Shown piece after piece: positions 22,809 to 35,249 of a stretch of DNA of 64,000 bases. The DNA lies in NCBI GenBank assembly GCA_000934385.1, contig KN880431.1:434001-498000 (forward strand). Direction: 5' to 3'. Every line of letters begins with the position of its first letter. The stretch's first letter is position 1. The stretch comes from Cylindrobasidium torrendii FP15055 ss-10 (lineage: Eukaryota; Basidiomycota; Agaricomycetes; Agaricales; Physalacriaceae). Both the position numbers and the translations under genes were made by a program. The notes below the pieces were generated by a model. The model made no database searches and was not told the origin of the DNA. It saw nothing but the letters and a program-made list of their open reading frames with translations.

Positions 22809-25800
22809 TTACTGAAAGTACAACGAAAGTACCTCCCCTCCTGTGAAAGGTAAATTACATGATGGACATTTGCGTTGGCGCGTCGAGATGCGTGTGTCGA
22901 TACACTGTTTGCAAAACGCTGATGACCCTGGGTGAGTAAACGAACGATGAATGGTGGAGGATCGGACGTACTGTGTGAACACTTGGTCAACATTGTGTTC
23001 CTCATTGCTTGCTTGCAGGTGGAACACTTCAAGAGCGCCATCGCGTCGTCCAACTGCGCCTCAACTTCCGACGGCTTGGTCTCTCGGACAGAAGCCCTTG
23101 CCACCTTCAGTCTCGCTTGCAACCGCTGCACCTCATGTTCTGCTTCAGCAGCTGCAAGTTTCGCCTGCTTCTCCGCTGCCTCCAACTCAGTATACGAAGC
23201 GAGTAGTTTGTTTTGTTCCTTTGTTACCTTGAAATGCGTTTTAATAAGAAGTGGAAGAAAAGGATACACAGCCTTACGAGCTCCTTGATCGCACGGTCTT
23301 TTCTCGAAAGCTCGTTTGCATTTCGGAAAGAATTGTCAGAGTCCTGGAGCTTGGCCTTGAGGTCCTGGATCATGCGTTCCCACCCATCGTGTTCTTGCTC
23401 CAAATTGACTAGTTGTTTCTTGAGGTTTGCCTCGTCTTCTTTAAGTCGTTGAATCAGCCGATCCTGCTTCTCCATCAACCTTTGGATGCTCTTCTGCTCC
23501 GCGTCGCTGGCCTCCTTCTCGCGCATTGCCTGATACCACTTATTCTCAGCTTTAGCACGCTACACAATGTCAGAATAAGAAAAAAACGCGCAAGGTGTCC
23601 ACGCACATCGAGATTGCACTTTGACAACTTGTCTTCCATTTCCTCCAGATCAGAAACTTTGTCACTGACTTGTCGCTCCAGCTCCTCCCATGCCGCAGAG
23701 ACCTTGTCAATCTCATTGTACAGTGATGTTTCTGCCTGCAATGGTTGAGCGTTTCAACGCTAGAGAGAACAGAGCAGACATACCTCTTGCCGTTGCTTTC
23801 GGTCCAGTCGTAGACGGTTGATCTCATCGTTCTTGCGCTGAAGCTCTTCTGCAAGAGCAGATGCATCACTAGAAAGAGAGCTGGTCCCGTACACAGCCTG
23901 ATATTTGGAAAGTGTTGCTTGAACCTCAGCAAGCTTCTCCAAAGTGATGCGGTGTTCTTCGGCCAGGTCGCGATTATTGTCATCGTAAGAAGATACTGTT
24001 TCTTGATACGCCGTGAGCTGTCGCTGGGTAGTCCTGAAAATGTTAGCTGATATTACGTGTGGCGTTCATTACTACACTCACTCAAGACGCGACTTGAGGT
24101 CCTCGACATACGACGCGTCAGTCTGATCAGATAGGAAATATTTCATAAGGTCCTCGTTTCCGGCCGCGCTGGCGAGTTGTGACTTGCATAGGCGAAGTCG
24201 GTCTTGAAGGACGGATATGAAATCCTGTAGGTGTGATTAGTCGCTGAGAGGCTGCCAACGAACCTGACGCACTGCGCGACTATCCGAAAGCTGCTTGACT
24301 TCAAGAATTGACTTGTTCTTGACGCTATCCTTTTGACGGCGCTCATTCAACTCTGCCAATTGTTGGTCGCGACTCTCCCGTATGCGGGCAATGTCTGCAT
24401 CCCGCCGTGCAAGGGCCGTCTTCAAATCTTGAATCTGCTGAGCATATTCGGTCTAAATAGGGTAAGTCAGCAACTGATTCACCAAATATATACATTCCAC
24501 CCACCGGTATCTGCGTTTCTAGTGCTCTTCGTGCTTCATCTGCCTGGTGCGCCTTCTCTTGATTTTGCAAAACTTGATGTTCCATTTCCGTGATCGTATG
24601 GTTAAGATGCGATATTTTCTCCAAAACCATAAGATACGACGGTTGCTCCTGGACTACCTTGGCTGGTGGAAACAGAGCCTGGGTATACGGTCAGGCTCAA
24701 AGATTGCAGCTTCGGGGAGTTCGCACGTCTCGTTCTTTCTCGGCGAGCTGCTGCTTTAGTCGCTTTATTTCGACAGTTGCAGAGTCCAATGATTGCTGCC
24801 TCAGCCCAGCAATATGTGCCCAATCCTGGCCATCAGGTGCGTCGCCATTAATGTGAGCAGATGCCTACAAGATGAATGTAGCGCATGTCAAAGATCTATA
24901 GGTATATCACGTTCGCTGAAAGACTCACAGAAGGGGGAGGTGCATTACTGGAGGGCTCTGCGGGTAACGCATCTCCTGATACTGCCAAACTCTTCGAACT
25001 CACTCCCTCGATCGCCGTAACGGTCTTGCTGGTCAGCCTAAGGCAACGGTTCTCGGCGGCAGAAAGATCTGCTTGAAGTGATTCACACAGTTCTTTGCTT
25101 TCCTGCAATTGAGATTCGAGGTTATCGACTTGCGAACGAAGAGCAGCACACTGAGTACTTACGTGTTAGCGCCATTTGTGCTAGGGATGGGAGGCGGCTC
25201 ACCTCTGTTGTAGTGGATTGTAGTTTGAGAAATGAAGAGTCGTTGAGCAATGTCCGATTGGCGCCGCCGAGTTGAATAAAGCGGGTGATGAGGGCTTGGG
25301 TAGCATTCTTGCGTTTGTCCAGTATGACGGACAGGGATTCCGGAGGATTTTCACGTATATAGGCGGACACGTTGAAGGCCTCTAATCCAGGGATTAGCTG
25401 CGAATATTGTCGTTACGGGGGACGCACCATGCACACGCTCATCTTGGACTTGGTCGTCAGACTTGGTCAGTAACTTCATTGCGTCGATAAGCTGGGAATT
25501 TGAGTGAGAATTTTAAGCAAGCGGCGGTGGACGCAGGCCACGTACTTGGGACCAGCAGGCCGAAATGGCGGCCAAGCCCGCCTCGCACGTATTTTTGCGC
25601 AACTCCAGCTGCTCAACACGGTTCTGACTACGCCCAAGTTCGCGAGAGTAATGCTTCATTTTCCTATAGATGGCCTCCTTGCGAAATAACTGCAGGATAT
25701 ATTAGACGCAGTGTGGCGATAGGGAGCAGAGCTTGCCTCCAGATTCTCGTCTACGACCGGCTCATCCTGGTCACTGTCGCCGTTGATAGCCGGGGAGCCA

Positions 25801-25877
25801 TTGGTAGTGGACACATTTCTCCGTTTGGCGGTAGCTGGGCCATTGTCTTCGTCGTGAGAACGTTTCCGGGAGGCCAT
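22809..25877 (-). CDS. BRE1: E3 ubiquitin ligase Bre1 (histone H2B monoubiquitination)
   Basis: Bre1 works with Rad6 to attach ubiquitin to the histone H2B C-terminal helix, a prerequisite for H3K4 and H3K79 methylation. The start at 25877 gives MASRKRSHDEDNGPATAKRR. About a dozen introns separate exons that are almost entirely coiled coil, for example KRKNATQALITRFIQLGGAN, HTITEMEHQVLQNQEKAHQA, LAELNERRQKDSVKNKSIL and EELERQVSDKVSDLEEMEDK. The C-terminus is a C3HC4 RING: LLKCSTCKQAMRNTMLTKCS, TFCKQCIDTRIST and QRKCPSCNLPF, ending EVLSLYFQ. A frame near 24600-24730 looks broken but is restored by an intron after AEKERD. The gene is head to head with SLU7. Confidence 0.94.
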
Positions 25878-26090
25878 GGACGAGTGAACGAGGTGTTGAG
25901 AGTATGAGTCCAAACTCCGCCAAATCTTGACCAAGCCGAAGTCGGCATACCGATCGCTGACTGCCTCTTGACGCTGACCACGCTCGAGTCTCGTTCAAAC
26001 CAATATTCTGAGCATAACAACCTATATCCTAATACAGCATGGCCTCGTCCTCAAGCACGCGTTTCTCTGTTCCGCTTAAATATCGCTCTA

Positions 26091-27958
26091 ATGCAGTTAC
26101 CAGCAATCGGCAAGCTTTCTCGCGAGGACTTTCGGAAACAGAGGGACCTGGAAGCTGCTCGCAAGGCCGGAACCGCGCCTGCAGCTTTGGATGAGGACGG
26201 AAAGCCTATAAATCCCCATATTCCTCGTACGTGTCCTTATACACCATCGGTCGCATATTGCTTACACCTCATACAGAGTACATATCTCAGGTTCCCTGGT
26301 ATCTTGACACCGGCGCCCCTACACTCAAACATCAACGTCGACAAGACGATGGCCCACAGGAAACTGCAATAGACCACTGGTACGACAGGGGTGCGAAAGC
26401 AGGACCAGCCGCTAAAAAGTATCGCAAGGGGGCTTGCGAGAATTGCGGTGCGATGAGCCACAAGAAGAAGGACTGTTTGGAGAGACCAAGGAAGAAGGGT
26501 GCCAAGTACTCCAACAAGGATATCCAGGCCGACGAGGTGGTGCAGGACGTTGTCGCTGGATACGCTGCTAAGCGGGATCGTTGGAATGGATATGACCCCG
26601 CTGAGCACAAGAGGATCTACGACGAATACGCCGCTGTGGAGGCAGCTAGGCAAAAGCTTCGCGAGGAGGAGATTGACAACCAGACGACGACAGACCTCGC
26701 CGCTGTGCGCAAGGTAGCCAAAGCCGGAAAGAAGAACCATGACCCAGACTTCGGCTCCAGTGATGAAGAGGATGAGGATGAAGACAAGTACGCAGACGCT
26801 GCAGATGCCGTTGGCCAGAAGATGGATACCAAGACGCGCATCACTGTTCGAAACCTGCGTATTCGCGAAGACACCGCTAAGTATCTGGTCAACCTGGATC
26901 CAACAAGTGCATACTATGACCCTAAAACTCGTTCAATGCGTGATGCTCCAGTCAAGGATATGCCGCCAGAAGATGTGCGTCTCTTGTGCTGCTGTTCTCA
27001 TTTGCGTATTCACATTTCACTCAGGCCAAATTCGCTGGCGACAACTTCTTGCGATCCTCTGGTGACGCCCCTGAAGTGCAGAAACTCCAGCTCTTCGCCT
27101 GGCAAGCTGCAGCGCGCGGAAACGATGTCCATCTCAATGCGAACCCTACGCAGGGAGAGCTGCTTCACTCCGAATACAAGAAGCGGAAGGAGGAACTGAA
27201 GGATACAACCAAAGTTAGCATATTGGCAAAGTACGGTGGAGAGCAATATCTGCAAGCGGCGCCGCAAGAGCTACGGCAGGGCCAGACAGAGAACTACGTG
27301 GAATATTCAAGGAGTGGGCAGGTCATAAAGGGACGGGAGCGAGCTAAGGCGAGGTCGAAATATCCTGAAGATGGTGTGTACAGCGCTTCCATCCTTCTAC
27401 CTTCTAACGTGGGACAGTTTACATCAACAACCACACCTCCGTCTGGGGCTCATGGTACGATACCGGGTCAGGCTCCTGGGGCTACGCTTGTTGTCATTCG
27501 ACTGTCAATCTTTCGTACTGTTCAGGACGGGCGGGCATTGATGCAGCACATGCATCCTCCGCACAAGCCCTACTTGCCTCTGTGCCGCATAAGGATGCCT
27601 CGCCACCAGTACAAGAAGAACAAGAGGAGGAGGAAGCCCCCCGAGATATCCGCCAGAACTTTTCCAAGAACCGCGTTGGAGATGGCGAAGTGGAGCCGGA
27701 CAAATCAAGACTGGATGAGGCATTACGTGCGGAAAGAAAGCGCAAGAAGGGTGTTTACGACGAGGACGACCGCTCGGGAAAGAAGAAGAAAGGTGTGGAA
27801 AGTAGCAGCCACGATGTCACTGAGGAGGAACTTGGTGCGTTCTTCCTTATTCCCCAGTCGACAAGCGAGTTTTACTCATCCTCCTTACAGAAGCGTACCG
27901 GATGACAAGGAGGATGACAGAGGACCCTATGGCGAACTATGTCGACCCAGACGAGTAG
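26091..27958 (+). CDS. SLU7: Pre-mRNA splicing factor Slu7
   Basis: Slu7 acts at the second catalytic step of splicing and helps 3' splice-site choice. Visible are [20 protein letters not shown], the signature [19 protein letters not shown], a CCHC zinc knuckle [54 protein letters not shown], an acidic run around 26755-26790 and [20 protein letters not shown]. Spliced frames run to [11 protein letters not shown] and stop at 27956-27958. The start is ambiguous: Met 26091 ([13 protein letters not shown]) is in frame. The ATG at 26039 begins [10 protein letters not shown], which looks like a natural Slu7 N-terminus, but it needs a 28-nt intron to reach the same frame. The upstream BRE1 start is about 160-210 bp away on the other strand. 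Confidence 0.93.
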
Positions 27959-28250
27959 CTGGTGTATTGTATGCAGTAGTGTAATATATAATTAGGCTCC
28001 GGTCCATCGAACTGCTCTGGCAGTTGTTTTACAGACACAGACTTCTATGTCCATTCTACCAGAACCAGGCTTGTACTTGGCATATATCATTGTACATTCT
28101 TAAATGCAAAACGCGACTGGGATGAACAATATTGTTCGCACTAGGGCAATCCAATCCAATGAAATAGGCAGCACTGCAGCAGGTGCGCATGCTTAAATAA
28201 CTCCGAACTTGGTGGCTGTGTTGTCTGTTCTCAATCACCACCATCCTGGG
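27959..28250. other. Intergenic region SLU7-TRS65 (292 bp)
   Basis: The region is short and AT-rich, and the two flanking genes run the same way. It should hold the SLU7 terminator and the TRS65 promoter. Nothing else was seen. Confidence 0.5.
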
Positions 28251-31049
28251 ATGAGCTCATTCGAGCAGCTGTTTAGTACGGCATCGCCAGAGTTGTCGAT
28301 ACCTGACACCTCAATCGAATTTCCACCGTCGACCTCGACCGACGAATGGTTATCGCGGCTGCAGGAACCGACATCGGACAGGAAGCTGGCCTTCTTCGGT
28401 GCGCGCACTCTCACTGCCCATGAAGCTGGCTCATCGTGAATCCAAGATGAGAGAATGTCATGTTTCCTTACGCTACGGCTCCCTCATCCTCAATCATTGC
28501 CTCAACCAGACCTGGCCAATCCACCAAGCACAATACTCAAATTCTTAGCCCACCTCCAGCTTTCCCTGGAAGCAATGTTCATCCCATCCCTCCCCGGTCC
28601 TCAAATGCAGGACGCCCCGAGATCCTCTGTCCTTCTGTCAGCGCCGCCCAAGCAACACGCACTGGGAGCTCATGCACGCAAACATCATCCATCTATATTT
28701 CCGCCTGCGACGCCAAACCCAACACCGTTTACAACCCAGAATGACAAACAATATCTGAATGTAGAGGGGACAATACTATGGTCAGGGCTTTGGGGGCAGG
28801 ACGCGGCGGAGGCATTTGCGTTGCTGTGGTCGGATGAGGCGCAGAGCTGGATCGCCGCCTTCAAGCTCACCCTAGGTGTCGGTGAGCAGACGCATGGCTT
28901 GCAAGCTTGGATATCCACTAAAATATATCAGCTTACACACGGCTGACATTCGGAAACCCACTCCTATGCGTAACAGTGGCCGCGACGCTGCGCGAAAGCG
29001 CGTTTTCCCTGACCCAGGCAAAGAGCCCACTGCGCGAATATCTCGTCTCGTTCCCCGAGCTCGCGTCACTGGATCCCAAGACGCCCGCTTCCGCTGAAAA
29101 ATCCATGTCAGACGAACAAGTGCAGCCATTTGACGGTTTTGAGGAGGTCAACTTGTTGGAAGGCCTAGCTGCAGGTGTGTGCGCTTTGTTCTATGTCATC
29201 TCGCGTCAACTAATGTTATTCAGGCCCTTCATTCCATCCTTCGCATATCTATTTACCCTCTTCAAGGCTTGGGCCAGAGACGCGTCGTGATCTCTTCTCT
29301 TTGCCGCCTCTTCACCCCGCTACCCCGTCGTCTCCTACACCTTCGCCTATGACGGTAGCTCGCACCGCCCATCCCACCTTGCGCAAAGCTTTCCGCAAGA
29401 CATTGCATATCGCCTCTGGGATTCAGATGCGCATGCGTACCACCTTCGTGCCTGCAGTCATTCTTCCTGGTGGTGCAAGCAACGAGCGTGAGCAACGCGA
29501 CTTGCGGAAATCCGGCAACGCTGAACGGACAGTCGTGCTGTGTGTTGAGCTGGAGAACCCAGATCAGAGCAACTCAAGCGACTTTTTTGTCGAAGATGTT
29601 GAAGTTCTTGTCGCCGACGAGGGTGCCCGAACACACCTGATAGGCTGGGGAGACTCCCCGACAGGGAAAGGCATGTTTCCAATGTCAATAGGGCCCCAAG
29701 GGCAATTCAATCTACTCTACGCCGTTACATTCCTCCAGAATCCTCAAGAGAACGATGGGTTGCTGACTATGGGTGGGCAAAAGCCTGATCCAATAGATCT
29801 TCGACGTTCGGTGGACATTAACGTTATTGGAAAACCCGTTCTTCGTACAGGGCACACCGATCCAGCCTTCCCTACCGAATCTTTCACGTCAAAATGGAAC
29901 ACCATTCTCAACTTGTCTCCTCGCAAACCTCCACCTATTATCGACGAAACAGCATCTGAACGTGAGGTCCTTCCCGAGCCTGCATCGCCGTTCCCAGTCA
30001 CTGCTATCACACCTGCAAGTCCTCTTCGTTCGCCGCGCAGAAGTTCAGTGCCCGTTGCCTCTGCTGGAAGCTTGGCCCCCGCACCCGTATATGCCCCCCA
30101 AGCTGGACGTCGGCATACAATGCCAGTTCCAAACTCACTCGGCGTTACTCCAAAAACACCCATCCCGCCCATCCCAAACATGCCTCGCACCAGCAGTGGT
30201 CTTCGGGCGTCATTTTCGCCGACACCACCATCCGCACAATTCCAGCCTTTCCGCTCTGGGACGACGTACGACGCGCCACCCCCGACGCCGGGAGCGATGG
30301 GTATGCCTCCTCCAGCCCCAATCAGCATGATGTCCCCGCCAGACAAGAATGTCCTTCCAGAATTACCGCCCATGACGCCGACGACACCAGCATACCCAGC
30401 GTACCCGCCTGCAACCCCAGGTGGACCATTTGCGGGCGGGATGCCGCAATCACAGTACTTCCCGGAGTCGGTGCCCTCAAAGCCATATGTGGGACCGGCG
30501 GTGGAAATGCAGAGGGACAGACCTGGAGGACAGCCGTTATTAGGTATGCGGACGCCGCCCCCACTAGGTCAAAGCCTGTATGATGACGATCTACCACGCG
30601 TGGAAGAGCCCATCTTAGTGTCCATCGGGCTACTAGAGGAGCAGGAGGACGAGGAGTATGAGGTGAAAGTGCATGGGACGTTCACATTGGATGTGTTTGT
30701 GTATAATCAAAGTGAGAGGACGAGAAGGCTGGAGATTAGTTATCCAGATAGAAGGAGCAAGAAGCGGAGGGAGATACGTAGCAGCGTTGGCATCGGTATA
30801 GGGATAGGGCAGGTAGGTGGCGCCACTAGTGGAGATCAGGCAAAGGATGCAGATGAAGAAGGGCTCTTGCCGCTGGATAACCGTGTACGAATCGGCCCAC
30901 TGCAGTCGACGGCATGTCAGTCGGTGAGAATGCGATTCATGGCGCTACGTCCTGGAGTACATTCAATCGATCTTCTTGTTCTCACTGATGTAGAGTCTGG
31001 TGCATCGACAAGCTTGAGGTGCGTTGTATGTGGCCAGCTCAGTGACTAA
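28251..31049 (+). CDS. TRS65: TRAPPII complex subunit Trs65
   Basis: Trs65 is a fungal subunit of TRAPPII, the Golgi Rab-activating (Ypt31/32 GEF) tethering complex. The start at 28251 gives MSSFEQLFSTASPELSIPDT. A 50-nt intron joins ...DRKLAFFD to ERMSCFLTLRL, repairing an apparent stop. Further exons give VEGTILWSGLWGQDAAEAF, SPLREYLVSFPELASLDPKT, HPTLRKAFRKTLHIASGIQM, RMRTTFVPAVILPGG and VVLCVELENPDQSNS. The remainder is one long exon with a Pro/Ser-rich linker (about 29900-30560) and a C-terminal immunoglobulin-like part: GTFTLDVFVYNQSERTRRLE, RIGPLQSTACQSVRMRFMAL and GVHSIDLLVLTDVESGAST. Length is about 800 residues. Trs65 is poorly conserved, but the N-terminal motifs and domain order support the call. 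Confidence 0.85.
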
Positions 31050-31359
31050 GAACTGAGCGCCGTTTTACAGAAGCGTTATGGATATTATGGTTCATGAATA
31101 GAATACTCACAGACTTGTATGGAGCCAATTCAGTTTTCCTTCACACAAGCTAGACATGTCCATTTTGCGCTACGTAGTGGAGGATGTTTTCTCACATTCG
31201 GCAATCACATCTACCACATAAAAGCAGGTATAGTTGACTAGCTACGAGCGAACAGAAACAAGACAATTCCTGCGAGGTGTCTAACAATATTGCAGATGAT
31301 GATATACAACTATGCTTTTCTTTGTTACTCTACACGTACATAAAACCAAAACATGCGCT
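31050..31359. other. Convergent 3' intergenic region TRS65/ILS1
   Basis: This is 310 bp with no coding potential. It is the likely site of both polyadenylation signals. Confidence 0.5.
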
Positions 31360-34300
31360 CTAAGGCTTAACAAGGTACAACACAAATTTAGTCTCAGCAA
31401 TCTCTTGCTCTTCTTCAATCATCGCGCCATCCCTCGGACTCTTCGCCTCTACAGGATCACCGCCGGTCGTCTTCTTGATGAGAGATGCATACTCTTTGAG
31501 GGCCGCAAGAATTTCTTTACTCGTCTCGCTCTTGAACATGAACAGCACATCTACATCATCCGTCGCCTGCAGTCCGGCCTTCTTGCGCAGCTTTTGTACA
31601 CGGTTGATGAACTCGCGCGCAAGCCACTCTCCCTGGAGGTCCGAGTGGATTTGGATATCCAGCCGTACGACAACGTCGCCGTCTGTGTGTGTTCCATATT
31701 GGCCTTGGCTGGCAGGTGGAAGTTCCATGTGGCGTTGGACCGTTAAGTCTCCCGCAACCAGAGGGATGCCGTCTACCAACAGTGATCCCGTAGAAACGTA
31801 CTCCCTGACTGCCTCGCTGGAAACTTCGGGGAGTGCCTTCTTGACACGTCCAAGATCCTTGCGCAGCTTCTTGCCTAGCACGGACCAGTCTGCAACAGCC
31901 TTATAGCGAATGCCGGCAGACGTCTCGTCGGAGCTGAATACGATGTCCCGGACGTTCAGCTCAGATTTGATGTAATCTTGCAGGGGCTTGACGTCGTCGA
32001 GGTATTGTTGATCGGGATGGAATACGAGCAGCTCTTTCAACGGTGTCTGAGGGGTGTTAGTTATTGAAAACGAGCCTCGAACGTGTGGAAAATGCCTACC
32101 TTGAGCGAGAGGTTGTTCTTCTCGCGGAGATTCCTTGACAGCTCAATGACGCTCTGCATCCTTTTCACTTGCCTCTCGATATCGACGTCGAAGTAATCTT
32201 CCCTGACCTCGGGGAAACTGAGGAAGTGGATGGAACGAGTGTCAGGGTCATTCGGCGATGTGGGGATGTACTGTCGCAATGACTGGTAGATATTTTCCGT
32301 CAAAAAGGGTGTATATGACGACTAAAGAAATGTCAGCACATATTCCATCTTCACAAATCGAACGACCAACCATAGTTTTGCAAAGCGTAAACAGGGTCTC
32401 GAACAAGGTGTTCAGAGCTGCCAAGGTATCTTCTTCACCATTCTCACCCTTTAGACGCTTGCGGTTGAAGCGAATATACCAGTTGGTCAGTTCGTCGACC
32501 AGGTCGAGCAACCGAGGGATGATGGTATACAGCCTGTATGCGGCCATTTCCTCACGCACGAGTTTGATGAGCGATTGGCAGCGTGCCAACACCCATTTGT
32601 CCATGACGTTCGACGGAAGGGGTGCATTCGCGTTGTACACGAAATCCCGACCAGTTGTTTTCTTGAGCAATGCGACTTGACCCAGGAAGAAGCGGAAGGA
32701 GTTGAGCCATGGTAGGAGGACACGGGAAATGACTTCGCGGACGCCCTCTTCGCGGAAACGAAGATTGTCGCCACGGACAATAGGTGAGTTGACCAAGAAC
32801 ATCCTGTCCTTTATAAGTTCGGCCAAGAAGTGGTATGGTGGTATTTCACCTTGTCGCATCGGCACCATATTGGTCAATGATGATGGTAGGATCCGGATAG
32901 TTCTTCAAGCTCTTGCTCATTTTTTTGCCGTCACTTGGTGAAATGTTAGGTTTGAGCCTAAATTACAAATATTATGCTCACGCCGCAAGCACGAGACCAG
33001 TCACAATGAGGTTCCTCCAGGGCGCTTTCCCGAAGAGATGGGTGGAAAGAACAAGGAGGGTGTAGAACCAGCCACGGGTTTGGTCGATTCCCTCAGAAAC
33101 GAAGTGGGAGGGGAATGTGCTCTCGAAAGATTCCTTGTTCTCGAAGGGGTAGTGAGCCTGCGCAAAAGGCATACTGTAAAATATTAGAATAGTGAGAATA
33201 GTCCTTTCATGAGGGCTTACCTGCCGGACTCGAACCAACAATCGAATACCTCCTCGACGCGTTTTAAAACACCTTTGCCATCTTTTGATGGTATGGTGAT
33301 CCCGTCAACGCTCTCTCGGTGAAGGTCCTTTATACCAGTGCGACCAGATAACCGCTCGAGCTCTTCTACAGACCCAACGCACACGATTTCCGACATGTCA
33401 TCGTTTGCCCACAATGGGATAGGTGTGCCCCAGTAACGATTCCGTGAAATGTTCCAGTCACGGGCATTCGCAAGCCAATTTCCGAAACGATTATCGCCTA
33501 CACTCTGCGGTACCCTGGATGAAGAATGAAGGGGAATTCGTGAGGAGACTGCCTGCGGCTTACCAAAGGGTTTCCGCATTGTTTCTGACAAGTTGATCTT
33601 TGATATCGGTGACTCTCACAAACCAAGCGGGGACTGCTCGGTAAAGCAAAGGTGTTCCGGAACTATATAGATGAGTGAATTTCTCCCTTGTAATACCGTG
33701 CATAACATACCGCCAGCAGTAAGGATATGAGTGCTTGATAGTCGATTGGACGATGAGGCGGCCTTTGGCCTTGAGAGCCTTCTGAATTTTGCTGTCTGCA
33801 GCCTTGACATGGTCTCCCTTGAAGTCGGGGACTTCGTCTGTGAAGCGGCCAGCATCGTCGATAGGGCACGGGGGCATATCTTCATTCCTGATGACGCCGT
33901 TCTCGACGGCAATGCGGTGATCATCTTCACCAAAGGCAGGAGCTTGGTGTACAATGCCGGTACCGTCTGCGGCTGTCACGTATGTGTCGACGACGACCTT
34001 GAATGCAGTCTCCTCAAACTTTTCGGTGAAGTAGTCGAAGATGGGAACATAGCGCCAGCCCTTCATGTCCACGCCGAGGTATTGGGCAAGCTTCTTGAAC
34101 TTGGCCTTCTTTGGATCCTTGTATAATGAACCGAGAAGGCCTTCGTAAAGGATGAAGTTTTGGTTGCGATCTTCATCATGAATCTTGATGTAAGTGAACT
34201 CGGGGTGGACACACAAAGCCAAGTTGGAGGGGAGCGTCCATGGGGTTGTTGTCCAGGCAAGGAGAGAGGTTTCAGGGTCATCGACGAGGGGGAAGGAAAC

Positions 34301-35072
34301 AGTCACTAGGTAAAATTAGGCGAGTGAGTAGGTAGTGGCAAAATGAGGCGCACCAGCGGGGTCATTCACATCTCTGTAATCCAAACCAGCCTCAAAATTC
34401 GAGAGGGGTGTTGTGAGCCCGGTCGAGTATGGCATTACGCGCAATCCGCGATACACGACGCCCTTCTTGAAGAGCTCGGAGAATGCCCACCAAACGGACT
34501 CCATAAAGGTAGTATTGAGGGTCTTGTAGTCATTATCGAAATCGATCCAACGGCCCATGCGTTCGACAGTGCTGCGCCATTCTGAGGAATAGCGCATGAC
34601 GATGCTTCTGCATTCTTGGTTATATTTCTCTATTCCAATCTTCATGACATCCGCTTTGCCAGTGATCTTGAGGCGTTTGTCGATTTCGTGCTCAACGGGA
34701 AGACCGTGTGTATCCCATCCAAAACGACGGGGGACATGGAAGCCACTGACATGGGCATGGCGGGTTACGATATCCTAGGCAAAGATGAGAGGGTACCGTT
34801 GAGGGATACGGATGTGCTCACCTTGATAGTGCCAGCGAGAAGATGTCCATAGTGAGGGAGACCAGTTGCAAATGGAGGCCCGTCGTAGAAAGAGAAGACC
34901 GGTTTGCCTTCAGATAGCTTTAGACTTGTCCGGAACGCGTCAATTTCCCTCCAGAAAGCGATGACTTTTTCCTCCTCCTTCGGAAAGTCGAATGGGGCAG
35001 AGACTAGTGAAGTTAAATGGAGAGTTTCGATCCAACGTAATGGCACGCACTGTCGTGGGCGGGGAACGCCAT
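31360..35072 (-). CDS. ILS1: Cytoplasmic isoleucyl-tRNA synthetase
   Basis: This class I synthetase charges tRNA-Ile. The first exon is tiny: ATG at 35072 gives MAFPAHD, and a 47-nt intron joins it to [20 protein letters not shown]. The HIGH-type motif is [10 protein letters not shown] and the KMSKS motif is [15 protein letters not shown]. The CP1 editing domain includes [20 protein letters not shown] and [19 protein letters not shown]. Catalytic-core elements are [35 protein letters not shown] and [14 protein letters not shown]. The anticodon-binding part has [19 protein letters not shown] and [16 protein letters not shown]. The eukaryotic cytosolic C-terminal extension ends FVLYLVKP at 31360. 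Length is near 1,080 residues, normal for the cytosolic enzyme, and no mitochondrial presequence is visible. Confidence 0.96.
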
Positions 35073-35249
35073 GGCGTGCGGTCAAGATGCCGTCTAACGT
35101 TCGCTTCAGATCTATCGATGACTCGATCAACTTTAGCTTCAAGAGATGGCTCGGCTCTCGGACCGTCGCCGGCAGGCGACTCGTGACGCCGACTTGTTTG
35201 GACGCGCGCGTTGATCTAGTTCCATGACCTGGGCATCCCAAACAAAGTG

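Noticed and set aside
24600..24740. Break in BRE1
   Set aside because: An intron after AEKERD followed by ALFPPAKVVQEQPS keeps the coiled-coil frame continuous.
28400..28470. Premature stop in TRS65
   Set aside because: The stop lies in a 50-nt intron; splicing joins LAFFD to ERMSCFL.
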